Source: Halothiobacillus neapolitanus | GTDB lineage: Bacteria > Pseudomonadota > Gammaproteobacteria > Halothiobacillales > Halothiobacillaceae | Assembly (NCBI GenBank): GCA_020722165.1 | Contig: DYLI01000033.1 | Span: forward strand, 1 to 14,316 | Direction of reading: 5' to 3' | Length of the DNA: 14,316 nt | In this document: in pieces, positions 11,954 through 14,316 of the stretch | How positions within the stretch are numbered: position 1 is the stretch's first letter | How the letters are laid out: the number at the start of each line of letters is the position of its first letter | Made by a program: the position numbers and the translations under genes | The notes under the pieces: model-generated | What the model was told of the DNA's origin: nothing | What the model saw: only the letters and a program-made list of their open reading frames with translations | Database searches by the model: none

Positions 11954-13276
11954 GTGTCGATTCATCCCATGTTGAATAAAAAAAATTTTGCCAAGCGGCG
12001 GAAGCGTGTGCTGGCATCTTTGGGCGCGGATGCGGTGGCGATTATTCCGGCATCCAGCGAGCAGTTGCGTAATCGGGATACGCCTTTTCCTTTTCGGCAA
12101 AACAGTGATTTTCGCTATTTGACGGGCTTTGAGGAGCCGGATGCGTTTTTGGTGTTGGCACCGAAACATGCGCTGGGTTCGAGTGTTTTGTTTGTGCGCC
12201 CGCGTGATGCGGCGCGTGAGCAGTGGGACGGACGGCGTGCCGGGGTTGAGGGTGCGCTTAAACTTTACGGGGTCGATCAGGCATTCACGCTGGATGAGAT
12301 GGATGCCAAGTTGCCCGAATTGCTGGCTGGGCGAGGTCAGGTTTTCGCGCCTTTGGGCGAGGACATAGGCTTTGCCGAAAGGCTATTCGGTTGGCTGGCG
12401 GCGGTACGGCGTTTGCAGCGCACCGGCGTGAAAGCGCCGAGCGCGTGGCAGGATAGCTCCACGCTTTTGCATGAGATGCGCTTATTTAAGGATGAGGATG
12501 AACTGGCCGTGTTGCGCGAAGCCTGTCGTATCAGTGCGCTGGGGCATGTCGCGGCGATGCAGGCTTGCCGCCCCGGCGCGGCGGAATACACGCTTGAGGC
12601 CGAATTGCTGCACACTTTCCGCCAACATGGCGGTGAGACAGCGTTTGGCTCGATTGTGGCGGGTGGGCAAAATGCCTGTATTTTGCATTACAACGAGAAT
12701 CGCGACAGTTTGAAACACGGCGAGTTGGTGCTGGTGGATGCGGGCTGCGAGTGGGGAGGGTATTGCGGCGATATTAGCCGTACCTTCCCGGTGGGCGGGC
12801 GATTTTCTGACGCGCAGCGTGATGTGTACAACGTGGTGCTGGCGGCGCAGCAGGCAGCGATTGACGCGGTGCGCCCAGGCGCGAATTTCGATGCGCCGCA
12901 TCAGGCCGCCGTGAAGGTGTTGACCGAGGGCTTGGTGGATTTGAAGCTGCTCAAGGGCAAGGTGAGCAAGCTTGTCGAAAAAGAAGCCTACAAGCGTTTT
13001 TACATGCACAAGACCGGGCATTGGCTGGGCATGGATACGCATGATGTCGGTGCGTACAAGGTGGATGGCGCGTGGCGACCACTGGAGCAGGGCATGGTGC
13101 TGACGGTGGAGCCGGGGCTGTATATCGACGCGGGGCGCGATGTGCCCAAAGAGTTGCGCAACATGGGTATTCGCATTGAGGACGATGTGCTGGTCACCCG
13201 CGAAGGCAGCGAGGTGTTGACCGCCGCCGCGCCGAAGACCATCGAGGCATTGGAGGAGTGCGTACCCAATGAATGA
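11954..13276 (+). CDS. pepP: Xaa-Pro aminopeptidase P
   Basis: The protein has 440 residues from GTG 11954, against 441 in E. coli. I chose this start because GGAGG (11940-11944) lies 9 nt upstream; ATG 11936 (overlapping the ygfB TAA) and ATG 11969 have no such site. The N-terminal domain has the AMP_N signature FPFRQNSDFRYLTGFEEPDA (45-64). The pita-bread domain has all five metal ligands: D262, D273 (VDAGCEWGGYCGDISRTFP), H356 (TGHWLGMDTHD), E386 (VEPGLY) and E409 (GIRIEDD). It is a dimanganese enzyme that removes N-terminal residues before proline in the cytoplasm. It lies 17 bp after ygfB and overlaps ubiH by 8 nt, so the three are probably one operon. Confidence 0.95.
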   Translation: MSIHPMLNKKNFAKRRKRVLASLGADAVAIIPASSEQLRNRDTPFPFRQNSDFRYLTGFEEPDAFLVLAPKHALGSSVLFVRPRDAAREQWDGRRAGVEGALKLYGVDQAFTLDEMDAKLPELLAGRGQVFAPLGEDIGFAERLFGWLAAVRRLQRTGVKAPSAWQDSSTLLHEMRLFKDEDELAVLREACRISALGHVAAMQACRPGAAEYTLEAELLHTFRQHGGETAFGSIVAGGQNACILHYNENRDSLKHGELVLVDAGCEWGGYCGDISRTFPVGGRFSDAQRDVYNVVLAAQQAAIDAVRPGANFDAPHQAAVKVLTEGLVDLKLLKGKVSKLVEKEAYKRFYMHKTGHWLGMDTHDVGAYKVDGAWRPLEQGMVLTVEPGLYIDAGRDVPKELRNMGIRIEDDVLVTREGSEVLTAAAPKTIEALEECVPNE

Positions 13277-14316
13277 GTCACATCAAGCAGGTCTGTTCGA
13301 TGTAGCCATTGTTGGCGGTGGGCCGGTGGGGGCGATTTTGGCGCATGTGCTGGCACAGGAAGGCTTTGCTGTGGTGGTGCTGGAACGCGAAACCCCGCCC
13401 GCGCAGGCGGCTGTGGGCGTGTCGGGTTTTGATGGCAGGGCGATTGCGCTGGCTGAAGGCGGGCGGCGCTTGCTGGCCGGTTGGGGGCTGTGGAGTCAGC
13501 TTGCGGCGCAGGCTGAACCGATCCGCACGATTCATGTGAACCTGCGCGGCGCACTGGGCGCGGCGCGTTTTTCTGCCCGCGAGGAAGGCGTGGACGCGCT
13601 GGGGCAGGTGCTGGATTCGGCTCGCATGGCGCCGGTGCTGTTGCAGGCGGCCAGGGATAGCGGTGTGGCGTGGCGTGCGCCTGCGGCCTACGTGGCGCAT
13701 GCGCTTGATGCCGATGGCGTGAACGTGCGCTATGCAAGCGATGCTGGCGAGCAGACGCTGCGGGCACGGGTGCTGGTGGCGGCCGATGGCGCGGGTTCAG
13801 CGGTGCGGGCGGCGCTGGGCGCGGCGGTACAGGGCAGGGATTACGGCCAGGCCGCGATTCTGGCGCGGGTCGAGGTTGAGCGGGCGGAAGCCTGCACGGC
13901 CTTTGAGCGTTTTACCGAAGAAGGGCCGATTGCGCTGCTACCGATGGGTGGGGTGCGTTATTCGCTGGTGTGGGTTACGGCGACAAGGGATGTGGCGTCG
14001 CGTCTGGCGCTGAGCGATGCGGAATTCCTGGCGCAGCTTGGCGCACGTTTTGGCACGCGCCTCGGGCGCTTTGTGTCGGTCGGCGCACGCCATGCCTATG
14101 AGCTTCGCGCCACGACTGCCGAGCAGATCACCGCACCGCGTGTGGTGGTGTTGGGCAATGCGGCGCACGCGCTGCATCCGGTGGCCGGACAGGGTTTGAA
14201 CCTGTGCTTGCGAGATATTCGCGCCCTGTTGGGCGAGTTGAGCCAAGCGCAACAGGAAGGGCGCGATATTGGCAGCGAGGCTGTTTTGGCTGCTTATGCG
14301 GCCTCACGCGCCTCGG
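13269..14316 (+). CDS. ubiH: UbiH-type FAD monooxygenase of ubiquinone synthesis, 3' truncated by the window
   Basis: The frame is open from ATG 13269 to the window edge: 349 codons, with about 50 missing by family length. The start has GGAGGAG (13252-13258) 10 nt upstream and overlaps the pepP end by 8 nt. It has the FAD-binding Rossmann motif VGGGPVGA (15-22) with E39-R40, the RAIALAEGGRRLL region (57-69), the DG motif AADGAGSAVR (171-180) and GNAAHALHPVAGQGLNL (296-312). The GN start of this last motif, in place of GD, is as in E. coli UbiH (2-octaprenyl-6-methoxyphenol hydroxylase). The gene order ygfB-pepP-ubiH (then ubiI in E. coli) supports UbiH over its paralogues. The hydroxylases of this family need O2. 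Confidence 0.92.
   Translation, partial: MNESHQAGLFDVAIVGGGPVGAILAHVLAQEGFAVVVLERETPPAQAAVGVSGFDGRAIALAEGGRRLLAGWGLWSQLAAQAEPIRTIHVNLRGALGAARFSAREEGVDALGQVLDSARMAPVLLQAARDSGVAWRAPAAYVAHALDADGVNVRYASDAGEQTLRARVLVAADGAGSAVRAALGAAVQGRDYGQAAILARVEVERAEACTAFERFTEEGPIALLPMGGVRYSLVWVTATRDVASRLALSDAEFLAQLGARFGTRLGRFVSVGARHAYELRATTAEQITAPRVVVLGNAAHALHPVAGQGLNLCLRDIRALLGELSQAQQEGRDIGSEAVLAAYAASRAS

Noticed and set aside
12482..13042. 186-codon minus-strand frame inside pepP
   Set aside because: It lies opposite the metal-binding domain of pepP and has no independent support.
13000..13767. 255-codon minus-strand frame across the pepP-ubiH junction
   Set aside because: Pro/Arg/His-rich shadow of two high-GC genes read on the plus strand.

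Overview
The window is chromosomal DNA from a gammaproteobacterium, with moderately GC-rich genes. The evidence is gene order: a xerD-dsbC junction at the left edge, the block zapB-like / zapA / 6S RNA (ssrS) / 5-formyl-THF cyclo-ligase, and the divergent block ygfB-pepP-ubiH at the right edge. The porin is of the Neisseria/betaproteobacterial type (short, C-terminal Phe), so this is probably not an enteric organism; I cannot place the genus from sequence alone. Nearly all genes are housekeeping. I found no CRISPR array, intact transposase, toxin-antitoxin pair, defence island or biosynthetic cluster.

Layout, left half: the 3' end of xerD (1-55) and dsbC (92-823) lie on the plus strand. A thioredoxin-TPR co-chaperone gene (cnoX/ybbN-like) lies on the minus strand (968-1825), bracketed by two direct copies of an ~80-bp REP-like palindrome. 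A tRNA-Glu(UUC) with its own promoter follows (2005-2138), then ~220 bp that look like the remnant of a protein gene on the minus strand. A DEAD-box RNA helicase follows (2393-3910), then a third REP-like copy and a clear terminator. A ~490-bp intergenic region full of C/G-rich hairpin repeats and a 25-bp tandem repeat leads to an outer-membrane porin gene (4528-5577). The porin gene ends in a UUCG terminator and more hairpin repeats.

Layout, right half: from 5957 to 11008 everything reads on the minus strand. In transcription order it is: a small ZapB-like coiled-coil gene, zapA, 6S RNA, ygfA (folate C1 metabolism), an EVE-domain gene, ilvA (threonine deaminase), an Uma2-fold putative nuclease gene and rpiA. 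A divergent 313-bp intergenic region holds a 163-bp imperfect inverted repeat. Then ygfB, pepP and the 5' part of a ubiH-type monooxygenase gene run on the plus strand to the window edge, tightly packed or overlapping.

The most unusual feature is the density of short palindromic repeats and how they enter genes. One repeat is an in-frame insertion in ilvA. Another supplies the last ~17 codons of ygfA. At least ten copies or fragments of a CCCCCTTT-GAA-AAAGGGGG hairpin family fill intergenic regions. The long hairpin upstream of ygfB is the best candidate for something not yet described: in its outer 20 positions, all four non-Watson-Crick pairs are G-U when read as plus-strand RNA.
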